Part shown: piece after piece, positions 18,201-28,142 of the stretch
How the letters are laid out: each line of letters opens with the position of its first letter
Numbering within the stretch: position 1 is the stretch's first letter
NCBI GenBank assembly: GCA_947177145.1
Contig: CAMWTL010000005.1
Span: forward strand, 1-37,036
Direction: 5' to 3'
Length of the DNA: 37,036 nucleotides
Origin: an uncultured Porphyromonadaceae bacterium
Lineage (GTDB): Bacteria > Bacteroidota > Bacteroidia > Bacteroidales > Muribaculaceae
Made by a program: the position numbers and the translations under genes
The notes under the pieces: generated by a model
Databases searched by the model: none
What the model was told of the DNA's origin: nothing
The model's input: the letters and a program-made list of their open reading frames with translations, nothing else

Positions 18201-19964
18201 TTAGTGTTTTTCATTTTTTGGGTTCTCTTTTACTTCTTTGCTTTGAAAAGCAGCTGTAAGCAATAATTCCCTACCGTCATTTACATGCCATAACAATGGG
18301 AGATCATCCCTGTCTATATAGCTTGTCAGGCTGTCTTTCTTGCTTTCAAGCTTGATGTCGATAGGAGATTTGCCGTTTTCCAAAGCCTTTATAGCCTCCT
18401 TCACTGCCGGATCTGACTCGTTGAGCATCTCTATAAAAGCAGGATAGCCGAGCACATCACGCGCTATCATAGCCTTTATCTGCCCAAGAAGAAGCTGGCG
18501 GCTCTGGTTGATATAGTACCAACGTGCCGGAACGCCGTTCTTCACTGCGAAGTTCACGAAGTTCTCAAGAAGGGTATTGTCACGCGGAAGCACTTTCAGC
18601 AGTCTGTCAATACTCTTCACTCCGTTGAGCATACCTCTATACTTGTCAGCAACGGAATAAGCGAATTTCTGTATAAGACCGTTGTTGGCTACATTCACAT
18701 AATACGACGTGTAGCCTGTGGTGTCTTCCGGCACAAAGATATCAGGCATAATGCCGCCACCTCCGTAGACCGTTCTGCCGTTGGATGTGGAGAAAATCTT
18801 GCTTTCGTCAAACTTTATGCTGTCAGCGTTATAGAACTCACCATGCGTAAACCTGTCAACGATGTCAAGCTCATACTTACCATCCTTGCCACGGGTGTAT
18901 TCCTTCTGTATGCTACGTCCCGAGGGCGTGTAGTAACGTGCCACGGTCAGTCGTATCGCACTGCTGTCAGGCAACTCGGTCTGATTCTGTACAAGTCCTT
19001 TACCAAACGAGCGGCGACCAATCACAAGTCCCCTGTCGTTATCCTGGATTGCCCCGGCAAATATCTCTGAAGCAGAGGCTGAATATTCATTCGTAAGCAC
19101 CGTGATCTCACTGTCTTTGAAACGCCCGTGACCGTCGCTTATAGCCATTGTCTCATTCTCCGGACGTCGTCCTTTCGTATAGACAATCATTCGCCCTGCC
19201 GGCAGGAATTCATTCGCCATATATATAGCCTGATCCATAAAGCCGCCGGAATTGCCTCTGAGGTCAACCACAAACTTCTTCGCTCCATCTGCTTTCAGAT
19301 TGCTCAGGGCAGTGAAGAACTCATTGTAGGTATTACGTGCAAACTTAGTTACTCTAAGATAGCCTATGCTGTCATTGACCATATAAGAGCAATCCACTGA
19401 GTTTACAGGTATATCACCTCTCACAACGTCGAAGTTGAGCGGTTTGCTTGAGTTGGAACGCTTGATAACAAGCTCAACCGTAGTGCCCTTCTGACCTCTC
19501 AGGGTCTTGAACACATCTTCATTGGTTACGCTCTTACCTGCCAAAGTCACTGTGTCAGCCTGTATGATACGGTCACCCGGCAAGATACCTACCTTCTCAG
19601 CCGGACCTCCCGGTATAACTTCTATCACGTTCACAGTGTCGTTCAGAATCTGGAACGATACGCCAACGCCACTGAATGACCCCTGCAGGTCATCATTCAC
19701 AGCCTCCAAATCACTTGCGGGAATATAGGCTGAATGGGGATCAAGCGAACCGAGAAGATCAGGCAGGGATGCCTCAATCAGAGAGTCAACATCTATACGG
19801 TCTACATATTCGGAATCAATGAGACGAAGCACGGTACGCAACTTTTCCTCCTGGGTGGAGAGAGTGCGCCGTGTGATATAGCGTCCGATGAAAACACCTC
19901 CCACTACACCTAATGTCACTAAAAGCGGAAGTGCCACAAGTCCGGGATTTCTTTTAAGCTTCAT
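18201..19964 (-). CDS. S41 family C-terminal processing peptidase (CtpA-like)
   Basis: PDZ domain plus S41 motif EYSASASEIFAGAIQDNDRGLVIGRRSFGKG. The ORF is open to 20000; the likely start is MKLKRNPG at 19964. Confidence 0.93.
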   Translation of the reverse strand: MKLKRNPGLVALPLLVTLGVVGGVFIGRYITRRTLSTQEEKLRTVLRLIDSEYVDRIDVDSLIEASLPDLLGSLDPHSAYIPASDLEAVNDDLQGSFSGVGVSFQILNDTVNVIEVIPGGPAEKVGILPGDRIIQADTVTLAGKSVTNEDVFKTLRGQKGTTVELVIKRSNSSKPLNFDVVRGDIPVNSVDCSYMVNDSIGYLRVTKFARNTYNEFFTALSNLKADGAKKFVVDLRGNSGGFMDQAIYMANEFLPAGRMIVYTKGRRPENETMAISDGHGRFKDSEITVLTNEYSASASEIFAGAIQDNDRGLVIGRRSFGKGLVQNQTELPDSSAIRLTVARYYTPSGRSIQKEYTRGKDGKYELDIVDRFTHGEFYNADSIKFDESKIFSTSNGRTVYGGGGIMPDIFVPEDTTGYTSYYVNVANNGLIQKFAYSVADKYRGMLNGVKSIDRLLKVLPRDNTLLENFVNFAVKNGVPARWYYINQSRQLLLGQIKAMIARDVLGYPAFIEMLNESDPAVKEAIKALENGKSPIDIKLESKKDSLTSYIDRDDLPLLWHVNDGRELLLTAAFQSKEVKENPKNEKH

Positions 19965-20391
19965 CGTCCAAGGGTATATGCACAACTTCGACCCCTGCAC
20001 TGTGCAGGAGGTCGAGGCCGTCGGTTATTCTATATAAATCAGAGAAGACCACCCGTCTTATGCCCGACTGGATTATCAGCTTCGCACATTCCATACAGGG
20101 ACTCGCCGTCACATAGAGGGTGCTGCCGTCGCTCGAATTGTTGCTGCGGGCTACCTTTGTGATAGCGTTTGCCTCCGCATGAAGCACGTAAGGGAATGTC
20201 ACATCCGAATCGTCCTCACATACATTGGGGAAGCCGGAAGGGGTGCCGTTATAGCCGTCGGAGATTATCATCTTATCTTTCACTATCAGGGCTCCCACTT
20301 TCCGTCGGCGGCAATAGGAGTTCTCACTCCATATCCGCGCCATTCGGAGATAACGGCTGTCGAGCACTCTGTTCTTATCGGTGATCTTCAT
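19954..20391 (-). CDS. dCMP deaminase / ComEB-like cytidine deaminase-family protein
   Basis: HAEANAIT and SPCMECAKLI zinc-binding motifs. Confidence 0.92.
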   Translation of the reverse strand: MKITDKNRVLDSRYLRMARIWSENSYCRRRKVGALIVKDKMIISDGYNGTPSGFPNVCEDDSDVTFPYVLHAEANAITKVARSNNSSDGSTLYVTASPCMECAKLIIQSGIRRVVFSDLYRITDGLDLLHSAGVEVVHIPLDDEA

Positions 20392-20469
20392 CTTTCAGTT
20401 AATTAATTTCTCTTTCTACCTATAAATAGGAGTCTTTTCCAACTGGGCTGTCGCAAAAATTATAGCCAC

Positions 20470-21411
20470 TTACGATTGCTCCATAAGGAAACGTTCTACA
20501 TCAAGTGCAGCACGGCAACCGGTGCCGGCAGCTGTGATAGCCTGTTGATATATAGGGTCGGCACAATCGCCGGCAGCAAACACACCCTCGACATTTGTGC
20601 GCGTTGACGGGGCATCCACCTTAATATAGCCTTCGCCGTCAAGTTCTACCTGACCACGGAATATCTCAGTGTTAGGAGTATGCCCGATTGCAAGGAAGAA
20701 GCCGTCGATTGCAATGTCAAACTTCTCCTCCTCAGGGGTGCCCACGTTGCGTACGATATGTGCCCCTTCTACACCATCCTCACCGAAAAGACCGAGAGTG
20801 TTGCAGTGATACAGTATCTCTATATTCTCACGCTCTTTTACCCTGCGCTGCATAACACTTGAAGCGCGGAGCACACCACGTCTTACAATCAGATACACTT
20901 TCTTAGCCAAGGTCGAGAGATAAAGAGCCTCCTCACAAGCAGTGTCGCCACCGCCTACCACTGCTACATTCTTCTTACGATAGAAGAAACCGTCGCAAGT
21001 AGCGCACGCACTCACTCCGAGACCACGATATTTCTCCTCATCGGGAAGACCAAGATATTTAGCGGTGGCACCGGTGCTGATGATAACCGTATCAGCTACG
21101 ATTACATCACCCTTCTCATCCTCCGCACGGAACGGACGCGAAGAGAAATCCACCTTAGCTATTGTGCGCGAAACAATCTCCGCACCGAAGCGGATAGCCT
21201 GCTGACGGATCTCCTCCATCATCTGCGGACCCTGTATGCCTTCCGGATAACCGGGGAAATTCTCTATTTCTGTAGTCTGCGTAAGCTGACCACCGGGCTG
21301 ATTACCCTCATATATAATAGGTTGAAGATTGGCTCTTGAAGCATATATGCCGGCAGTATATCCGGCAGGACCTGATCCGATAATCAGAACTTTTGTCTTA
21401 GTTTCTGCCAT
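20470..21411 (-). CDS. trxB: Thioredoxin-disulfide reductase
   Basis: GSGPAGYTAGIYASRA FAD site, CATCDG redox centre, GGGDTACEEALYLS NADPH site. Confidence 0.97.
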   Translation of the reverse strand: MAETKTKVLIIGSGPAGYTAGIYASRANLQPIIYEGNQPGGQLTQTTEIENFPGYPEGIQGPQMMEEIRQQAIRFGAEIVSRTIAKVDFSSRPFRAEDEKGDVIVADTVIISTGATAKYLGLPDEEKYRGLGVSACATCDGFFYRKKNVAVVGGGDTACEEALYLSTLAKKVYLIVRRGVLRASSVMQRRVKERENIEILYHCNTLGLFGEDGVEGAHIVRNVGTPEEEKFDIAIDGFFLAIGHTPNTEIFRGQVELDGEGYIKVDAPSTRTNVEGVFAAGDCADPIYQQAITAAGTGCRAALDVERFLMEQS

Positions 21412-21605
21412 TTTATGTCTGTTATTTTTGGGGTTATATGAAAGATAGTCATCCTAAGACAACTACCCTATATCATTATAACAAATTTTAAAGACTTTTT
21501 TCCTTACAAAACCATTAAATCATCCAAAACCATCCCTCGCCTCATTCCATTGTTCCATAGCCACACCTCGGAAGCACATGTCCGGAAGTAGCTGCCACTC
21601 CGAGC

Positions 21606-22316
21606 TTACCGAAGGTCTACCACCTCTGCTTTCGGATATTGGCTACGAGGATATTCAAATTCTGAAGCTGCAAGCGCTCCACTCGTCTTAAAAGAAGTGA
21701 CATCTATGGTAGTCAATCCCCCACCTACACTCACTGCTATCCTCTCCGTCTGGAAATTCGCAGCATTAATAGTGAAAGTCAACTTCTTGATCCCGCTCTT
21801 CTTACTTCTTGGGACAAGATCAACCACATACTTCCCCGTCCTCTTAACAGGAGAGAAAGAATAGCTATATCCACCGGCACCACCCTTAACATACAAAAGC
21901 GGATTCGATTCCAAAAGCTCCTGCGCCGTCGGAACGGTCACAGTAGTCTCCGACGTGCGCTGATTATACACATACAGATCCTTGCCATTGTACCAGCTGC
22001 TCACTTCCGGAAGCAAAACCGAAAACTTATTACCGCTGCTCTTTATAGTGCCCTTTGACGATCTCCCGTTAGCCGAAATCGTAAATGTAGCCGTGATACC
22101 CTTTGCATCCGTAATCACAGCAGCCGCCTTCTGCGCCACCTGCTCCGGAGTCAATGCACCACCTTTCTGCGCCCCCTGCCCGACAGCAGCTTGTTGTGCC
22201 CCCTGTGCGAAAGCCGCCATTGGAGCAAAAATCAAAAGCAACGCAAAAATAGCTCCCAAAAATCTGGTGGGGGAGTACTGCCCCACCCCTATTATCTCTT
22301 TTCTTTTCTCTCTCAT
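21606..22316 (-). CDS. LolA-like outer membrane lipoprotein carrier protein
   Basis: Signal sequence and LolA-like WYNGKDLYVYNQRTSETTVTVPT pattern; adjacent to ftsK. Confidence 0.75.
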   Translation of the reverse strand: MREKRKEIIGVGQYSPTRFLGAIFALLLIFAPMAAFAQGAQQAAVGQGAQKGGALTPEQVAQKAAAVITDAKGITATFTISANGRSSKGTIKSSGNKFSVLLPEVSSWYNGKDLYVYNQRTSETTVTVPTAQELLESNPLLYVKGGAGGYSYSFSPVKRTGKYVVDLVPRSKKSGIKKLTFTINAANFQTERIAVSVGGGLTTIDVTSFKTSGALAASEFEYPRSQYPKAEVVDLR

Positions 22317-22490
22317 AATTCAAAAATATCACTTTCCCTGTCCAGCCCCCAAATTAATACACCTGCCCGAATCAATCTTATCCCTGACTGAACTATTCAA
22401 ATCAATCTTATAACCCCCTTGTCCGAAGGCGGTTTGTCAGCTGATGCAAGTTTGTCTTCGGGTGCTCTATCTTTGGAGCGCAAAAATCCC

Positions 22491-24968
22491 TTATGGTTTA
22501 AGTATAGACTCCAAAGTAACCGCATCCACAAGCACCGACCTCGGCTTTCCACCGTGTGCCGGGCCGACTATGCCCGCAGCCTCAAGCTGATCCATAATCT
22601 TGCCGGCACGGTTATACCCGATAGAATATCTACGCTGAAGCGATGACGTAGAAGCCGTATTGCTGGTCACAATCAGACGAGCCACCTCCTCAAACAGCGG
22701 ATCCTTATCGCCGAAGTTATTGCCAAGCTCACTGTCATTACCCTCAGACCCTGCCACTACAGGCTCCGGAAGCTCATATGCGCCCTGCCCGTATGGCTGA
22801 CGCTCGATATAGTCGCATATAGCCTCCACCTCCGGTGTGTCGATGAATGCACACTGTACACGAACCATTGGCGCATTATTACTGATAAGCATATCGCCGC
22901 GTCCGATAAGCTGTTGTGCACCCGGAGTGTCGAGAATGGTCTTACTATCCACACCTGAACTTACCTTAAACGCTATTCGAGCAGGGAAGTTAGCCTTGAT
23001 GATACCCGTGATTACATTGGTTGAGGGTCGCTGAGTGGCGATAATCACGTGCATACCTACCGCACGGGCTTTCTGCGCAAGACGTGCAATCGGTATCTCC
23101 ACCTCCTTGCCGGCTGTCATAATCAGATCACTAAACTCATCCACCACAACTACTATATATGGCAGGAAGCGGTGACCCTCCAAAGGATTCAGTCTCCTCT
23201 CCTTTATCTTCTCGTTATACTCCTCGATATTACGAGTGTGAGCAGCCTTCAGAAGTTGGTAGCGGTTGTCCATCTCCACACAAAGTGAGCTTAGGGTAGC
23301 CACGACCTTGTCCATATCCGTGATGATGGCATCCTCTGCGTCAGGTATCTTAGCAAGATAATGCGCCTCAATCTTGGCATAAAGACTGAACTCCACCATC
23401 TTCGGGTCAATCATCACAAACTTCAATTCGTCAGGTGTCTTCCTATACAAAAGCGACGCGATAATAGCATTAAGACCCACCGATTTACCTTGACCCGTAG
23501 CGCCTGCCACAAGCAAGTGAGGCATCTTAGCCAAATCAGCTATATATACCTCGTTAGAGATTGTCGAGCCTAAGGCTATCGGAAGCTTGAACTTGGTATC
23601 CTGATACTTGTGCGACTTTATCACAGTGCGCATAGATACTGTCTGCGCATCCTTGTTGGCAACCTCGATACCTACAGTTCCCTTGCCGGGAATAGGTGCG
23701 ATGATACGCACACCGGTTGCCGCAAGGCTCAGGGCAATGTCATCCACAAGGTTACGGATGCGGTTGATCTTCACACCCCTGTCAGGCACAATCTCATACA
23801 GCGTAACTGTCGGTCCGACAGTAGCCTCGATGCTGGTGATGGAGATGCCGAAGTCTCGCAAGGTCTTCTTAATACGCTCCTTATTCTCCATCTGCTCATT
23901 GGCATCCACACTTATACGCTCCACACCCTCCCTGAGCAATTCAGCTGGAGGGAACTTATACGGATGCATTCCGGGAAGCACAGGTTCAGCTGCATCTCTT
24001 GTAATGTCAGCTTGGGCAATCTCGTTGACATTGACTACCATATCCATATCCGGCTCTGCCTCTTCATTGACCAGAGCCACTTCTGCCTTTGAAGGCATTG
24101 AAGACATAGTGCTCTTCGAAGGCATTGAAGTAGTAGAGGGGGCTGAAGTTGCAGAAGGCAAAGGAGTTGGCACAACTGAAACAGAATTTACAGCTTTGCC
24201 ATCCATAGCAGCCGGGCTAACCTCAACAGGTGTAGGTTTAACCTCAGCAGCCATAACCTCTGTCGGAACAATATTAGAAGTTGCAACTTCTTCAGGCGTA
24301 TTCACTATCGGTGAAGGCTCTTCATCAGGCATAACAGGCTGAGATGGCATTGATGCAGAAGCCGGTGCCACCGGTTGAGGCTGCGGCTGCGGCTGAGTCG
24401 CAACAGTGGCAGCCACCGAAGGTGCTACAGAAGATTTAGCACTATCTTCACGTGTATATGCCTCAAGCTCATCAAAGTCGGGTAAAGAGGTATATAATCC
24501 GCTGTCGTCGGCATCAAACGAGACATGCCCCATATCATCGAGTTCCTCCTCCAGTTCAGGCATAGCCTCATCACCGGCTTTGGCGGCATCTGCCTCCTCC
24601 ACACGGCGCATCTCCTCAAGCTCACGTTCACGCTGTCTGATAGCTTCCTGTTCCTCTTCAATCTTACGTCGACGTTCAGCTCTCTTGGCTCTAATCCTTA
24701 AAATCCAGTTAATCAAATCCCTGAGACATATAACGACGAAGCAGCAGATAAGAAACAGACACAGTATTCCTGCACCCGTCCATCCTACAAAGCGTATTAT
24801 GAATTCATTCACATATCTCCCGTGATAGCCTCCCCAATTCACCGACGTGTCAAACCCGACAGTAAGAAGCCCTATTATAAGAGAGATTGTTACAAGAGCC
24901 ACAAGCGATTTGATGGTGAAGTCTACCGACTTAAATCGGGGTTTTCCGGTAAGTTGCTTTAAAGCCAT
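22491..24968 (-). CDS. ftsK: FtsK translocase, 825-aa downstream ORF (possible restart product)
   Basis: FtsK motor and gamma domains intact; begins just before the second predicted TM hairpin. Confidence 0.9.
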   Translation of the reverse strand: MALKQLTGKPRFKSVDFTIKSLVALVTISLIIGLLTVGFDTSVNWGGYHGRYVNEFIIRFVGWTGAGILCLFLICCFVVICLRDLINWILRIRAKRAERRRKIEEEQEAIRQRERELEEMRRVEEADAAKAGDEAMPELEEELDDMGHVSFDADDSGLYTSLPDFDELEAYTREDSAKSSVAPSVAATVATQPQPQPQPVAPASASMPSQPVMPDEEPSPIVNTPEEVATSNIVPTEVMAAEVKPTPVEVSPAAMDGKAVNSVSVVPTPLPSATSAPSTTSMPSKSTMSSMPSKAEVALVNEEAEPDMDMVVNVNEIAQADITRDAAEPVLPGMHPYKFPPAELLREGVERISVDANEQMENKERIKKTLRDFGISITSIEATVGPTVTLYEIVPDRGVKINRIRNLVDDIALSLAATGVRIIAPIPGKGTVGIEVANKDAQTVSMRTVIKSHKYQDTKFKLPIALGSTISNEVYIADLAKMPHLLVAGATGQGKSVGLNAIIASLLYRKTPDELKFVMIDPKMVEFSLYAKIEAHYLAKIPDAEDAIITDMDKVVATLSSLCVEMDNRYQLLKAAHTRNIEEYNEKIKERRLNPLEGHRFLPYIVVVVDEFSDLIMTAGKEVEIPIARLAQKARAVGMHVIIATQRPSTNVITGIIKANFPARIAFKVSSGVDSKTILDTPGAQQLIGRGDMLISNNAPMVRVQCAFIDTPEVEAICDYIERQPYGQGAYELPEPVVAGSEGNDSELGNNFGDKDPLFEEVARLIVTSNTASTSSLQRRYSIGYNRAGKIMDQLEAAGIVGPAHGGKPRSVLVDAVTLESILKP

Positions 24969-25520
24969 GGCAAACAGCCAGAAAACAATTACCGCCGACC
25001 CAAGTCCAAAACATTCATTTATAAGAAATTCCTAGAGACGTGCTCCCCCCTCGCCTCCGGCATTCGATATGTCGCAGGCAGCCCCGATCGCCACATTATG
25101 CACCTCTGACTGGTCTTTTACACAAGTGGTTAAATAGGTCAGAAACGACACGCCGAGATACAGACCGAGAAAACCGAGGAAAAGACCAAGAAGCCATCTT
25201 GTAGTTTGGCTCTGCGCCCAAGCCTTGATTACCTCTGTCAGTGGCGGACCCGGTTCTTTAGGTTCCCTTACCACCTTTTTCGGTTCAGGCTTTGGCTTCG
25301 GCTTTGGCTTATTTATTGGTTTCTTGGGCTTTACTCGTTTCTCTGTCCTTATCTTATTGTTGTTGACCGGCGCAGGAGGATCCTCCTTAAACGGGGGCAG
25401 CTCATTTATCTCAGGTTTTGGCTGTTTCGCCTCCTCCTGTGGCTGCTCCTGTTCCTGTTCTTGTTCTGAAGATTCCTCCAGCTCAGGTATCGCAGGGTTG
25501 AAAGTTTCGTATTTTTTCAT
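22491..25520 (-). pseudogene. ftsK: FtsK/SpoIIIE DNA translocase interrupted by one in-frame TAG (25032-25034)
   Basis: ORF 22491-24968 has the Walker A VAGATGQGKSVGLNA, motor and winged-helix gamma domain (SSLQRRYSIGYNRAGKIMDQLEAAGIVG). ORF 25032-25520 is upstream in the same frame and carries a Pro-rich cytosolic segment plus TM1-like segment (TTRWLLGLFLGFLGLYLGVSFLTYLTTCVKDQSE). 162+TAG+21+825+stop = 1010 codons. Confidence 0.8.
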
Positions 25521-25539
25521 TAATTCTTGTTTGTGACTA

Positions 25540-25547
25540 CAAAGTTA
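25540..25547 (-). promoter_or_regulatory. Putative -7 element for the ftsK locus
   Basis: Minus strand TAACTTTG matches TANNTTTG, 20 nt upstream of the 25520 start; no good -33 TTTG seen. Confidence 0.4.
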
Positions 25548-25736
25548 ACCAATAAAATAATTCATTCCTATGCCTGAAGCCGTTTCAAGGTCATTTTTTT
25601 TAATTTTTATTGGTTTTCTAACACTTAACCCCTCCCCCACCCTACTTTTTCAGCTTAAAAAAGTGTAAAAAGCCTCCGAAAAACCAAATCTATACCCAAA
25701 TTCTCATCAAGATAAAATTATGATTAATTCATAAAA

Positions 25737-25796
25737 AGCTGCAAAAGCAAATGCCGAGATTCGCGTTGATGAATCTCGGCATTTGCTTTTGCAGCT
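25737..25796 (-). terminator. Long perfect hairpin terminator downstream of the Omp28-like gene
   Basis: Perfect 26-bp inverted repeat agctgcaaaagcaaatgccgagattc / gaatctcggcatttgcttttgcagct, 8-nt loop, TTTTAT on the minus strand. Confidence 0.8.
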
Positions 25797-25835
25797 AAGA
25801 AATCGAATATATATTTTCCGGTTCTTATAGCTCTC

Positions 25836-27992
25836 TTATTTCACAACCACCTTGGTTGTCTTGCCATCAACCTTGACGATGTAGATGCCCGGGATAAGTT
25901 TCACATACTCCTTACCGGAGACTTCTGCCATCTTCTTGCCATCGATAGAGATAACCTCAGCTTTGCTATACTCGCCCTTGATGACGATGCCGTTGTTGAC
26001 ACCGTATACCTTGGCTGCGTTCACTGCCTCAACGCCCTCTACAGCTGCTGCCATGTCGGTGGTGAGAACTGTGGAGTTAAGAATCTCCTGCATATCCTTA
26101 TCAAGGATAAATGCAATCACATTGTAGGTATCGCCTTTCACTTTTGAAAGATCAGCCTTTACAGAGTAAGTATAGGTCTCGCCTGCCTTTATAGAAGCCG
26201 GAAGACTGTTCTCGCAACCCTCTGCAGCATTGATAACTTCGCGCACCACATCGTTGAAATCGTCTATCTTCACCTCTTCAGGCTCTGCTTGCCAGCCGTC
26301 GTAGTCTTCCGGTGCACCGGAATAATAATTAAGCTGTTTGTAGGGACCGAGACCATCTTCAGTAATATAGAAGCCAAGACGATAACGATCGGCATTTTCA
26401 ATATCCAAAGCAAACTTCACATCGGCAGTAATTGTGGTTGCCTTGTCCTCGGCAGGAAGAACCTTCAAGTCAACTATACCGGCTGCAGCATTTCCCTTAC
26501 CATAGACCTCTTTAAATTCATCCAGCCCTTCAGCAAATAACTGTGGATCGAAATCCAGCCAGCGGGTAATGTATACAGAGGGTAGGTATTGGAATAATTC
26601 GCCCATATCATTATTAGCAGCCACATACATAGGATCTACCTGGGTGTTGCTCATATTATAGTGTAATACTGCACGGTTATAGTAGTCAGGATAATGCTCG
26701 GTAGCGTATTCCATCATACTGATACCGATAGGGCACCATCCGCAGAATATGCTCGTTCCCTCCTCTATCAAGGCATGGCGCTCAAAGCCCTTAGACTCCT
26801 CAAAGCTCTTGAACAGTGCTTGCAGACCGGTAACGTAGTAGTTGTCAGCACCGTTTACCTTTGTCACAATAAACTCAAAAGGAATATCAAGACCAACCTC
26901 CTCTGTCTTCAAACCGGATAAATTGAAGGGCAACACGCTTCCGTAAGGCAACGGCTCCGGCAATTCATAAGTCAAAGTCTGTTTTTCCTGATTGCCTACT
27001 TTAAGGGTATATTCGAAAGATTTGACATCATTTGAGTTGGCATTCTCAAGATGCACAGTCGCGTCAAACTCCTCGCCTGGACTAACCTGCAAAGGCATCT
27101 CGAAATCGTAGAGAGTAAGACCGTCTTTGGGAAGATCATCACCCACAACCTTCAGATATATACAGAGATTACCTACCTGATTACCGAAACTATACCAGCT
27201 GATACCCTGACGCTTTATATCGAAACCGACAAGAGAACCGATTGCATAATTAACCGGCATCCCGTCTGTCACCATAAACGCATCTTTCATCGACTGCGGA
27301 GAAACTTTATAACCTATTACAAATGGTTCTCCCTCTTTAATGACATACTCCTCCTTAAGCGGCAAGGTCTGAAGAGTCAATGCCTCTGTAGTTATATCAT
27401 CATATGTCTCCTCATACACAATATGATCCGGATCTGCTACAAGGGAAAGATCAATGTTGCCCTCCTCATCAGGATAGATCTTGTCAGCTATGACCACCGT
27501 TGCCTCCGTCAGTTCATTAGCGTTTGAATTGAAGTTACCACCTGTAACAAAGCTCAAATCTTTGATACGGCAGTTATTATACATCTTTGTATAGTACTCG
27601 TTGAAGTAAATGCACAAATATACGCCTTTAAGATCCTTGATAGGAACATCCGGACGCGAACCAAATATATCCTCATAGGAATACCATCCCTGCACATCAT
27701 ACTGCGCATAAGAGAAGTCCATATACGGCTCCTCTTCGGCACGAGTGGCAACTTCGTTATCAAAGAGGTTTATCTTAGAAGACTTCTCCAATTTCATGGC
27801 TCTCTTTTTCTCTGCCTTAAGATCGGCACTACCCTCCAAAGCCGGAATTGTTTTCTTCTCACTTGTCACCAAGGTGGTAAAGGGGACGTGATCCCTAAGA
27901 GACTTCTTTAGCCCCGGGGTCGCCGTCTCATAAGCCATAGCTGTGCCTGAAAGCATAGCTACGGTGAGCGCACTTAGTAAAAGTTTGTTCAT
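25836..27992 (-). CDS. Omp28-related secreted protein with C-terminal sorting-like domain
   Basis: Signal peptide; thioredoxin-like ...EEGTSIFCGWCPIGISMMEYATEHYPD; C-terminal LIPGIYIVKVDGKTTKVVVK resembles T9SS/Por-type sorting tails. Confidence 0.75.
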   Translation of the reverse strand: MNKLLLSALTVAMLSGTAMAYETATPGLKKSLRDHVPFTTLVTSEKKTIPALEGSADLKAEKKRAMKLEKSSKINLFDNEVATRAEEEPYMDFSYAQYDVQGWYSYEDIFGSRPDVPIKDLKGVYLCIYFNEYYTKMYNNCRIKDLSFVTGGNFNSNANELTEATVVIADKIYPDEEGNIDLSLVADPDHIVYEETYDDITTEALTLQTLPLKEEYVIKEGEPFVIGYKVSPQSMKDAFMVTDGMPVNYAIGSLVGFDIKRQGISWYSFGNQVGNLCIYLKVVGDDLPKDGLTLYDFEMPLQVSPGEEFDATVHLENANSNDVKSFEYTLKVGNQEKQTLTYELPEPLPYGSVLPFNLSGLKTEEVGLDIPFEFIVTKVNGADNYYVTGLQALFKSFEESKGFERHALIEEGTSIFCGWCPIGISMMEYATEHYPDYYNRAVLHYNMSNTQVDPMYVAANNDMGELFQYLPSVYITRWLDFDPQLFAEGLDEFKEVYGKGNAAAGIVDLKVLPAEDKATTITADVKFALDIENADRYRLGFYITEDGLGPYKQLNYYSGAPEDYDGWQAEPEEVKIDDFNDVVREVINAAEGCENSLPASIKAGETYTYSVKADLSKVKGDTYNVIAFILDKDMQEILNSTVLTTDMAAAVEGVEAVNAAKVYGVNNGIVIKGEYSKAEVISIDGKKMAEVSGKEYVKLIPGIYIVKVDGKTTKVVVK

Positions 27993-28071
27993 TGTTATTG
28001 CTTTTGGTTATTAATTGAATAAAGCAGAGTTCACACAGACAGCTCATGCCTCCATGTTGAACTCTGCTTCG

Positions 28072-28079
28072 CAAATTTA
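28072..28079 (-). promoter_or_regulatory. Putative -7 element of the Omp28-like gene
   Basis: Minus strand TAAATTTG, exact TANNTTTG match; no -33 element at the ideal spacing. Confidence 0.45.
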
Positions 28080-28142
28080 TATATATTTTTTAAATAATCA
28101 ACAATAACATCCAAACTTTTTACGGAATTTTAAGGATTTATT

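Noticed and set aside
24340-24440. Pro/Gln/Ala-rich repeat in the FtsK linker
   Set aside because: FtsK proteins typically have variable low-complexity linkers between the membrane and motor domains.
25032-25060. Frameshift in the six-G homopolymer as the cause of the ftsK split
   Set aside because: The sequence before and after the stop is in the same frame, so an indel is not needed; a single-codon substitution is sufficient.
25032-25520. Independent Pro/Lys-rich membrane protein
   Set aside because: Same frame as ftsK, separated only by one TAG and 21 sense codons; it matches the missing FtsK N-terminus better than a separate gene.
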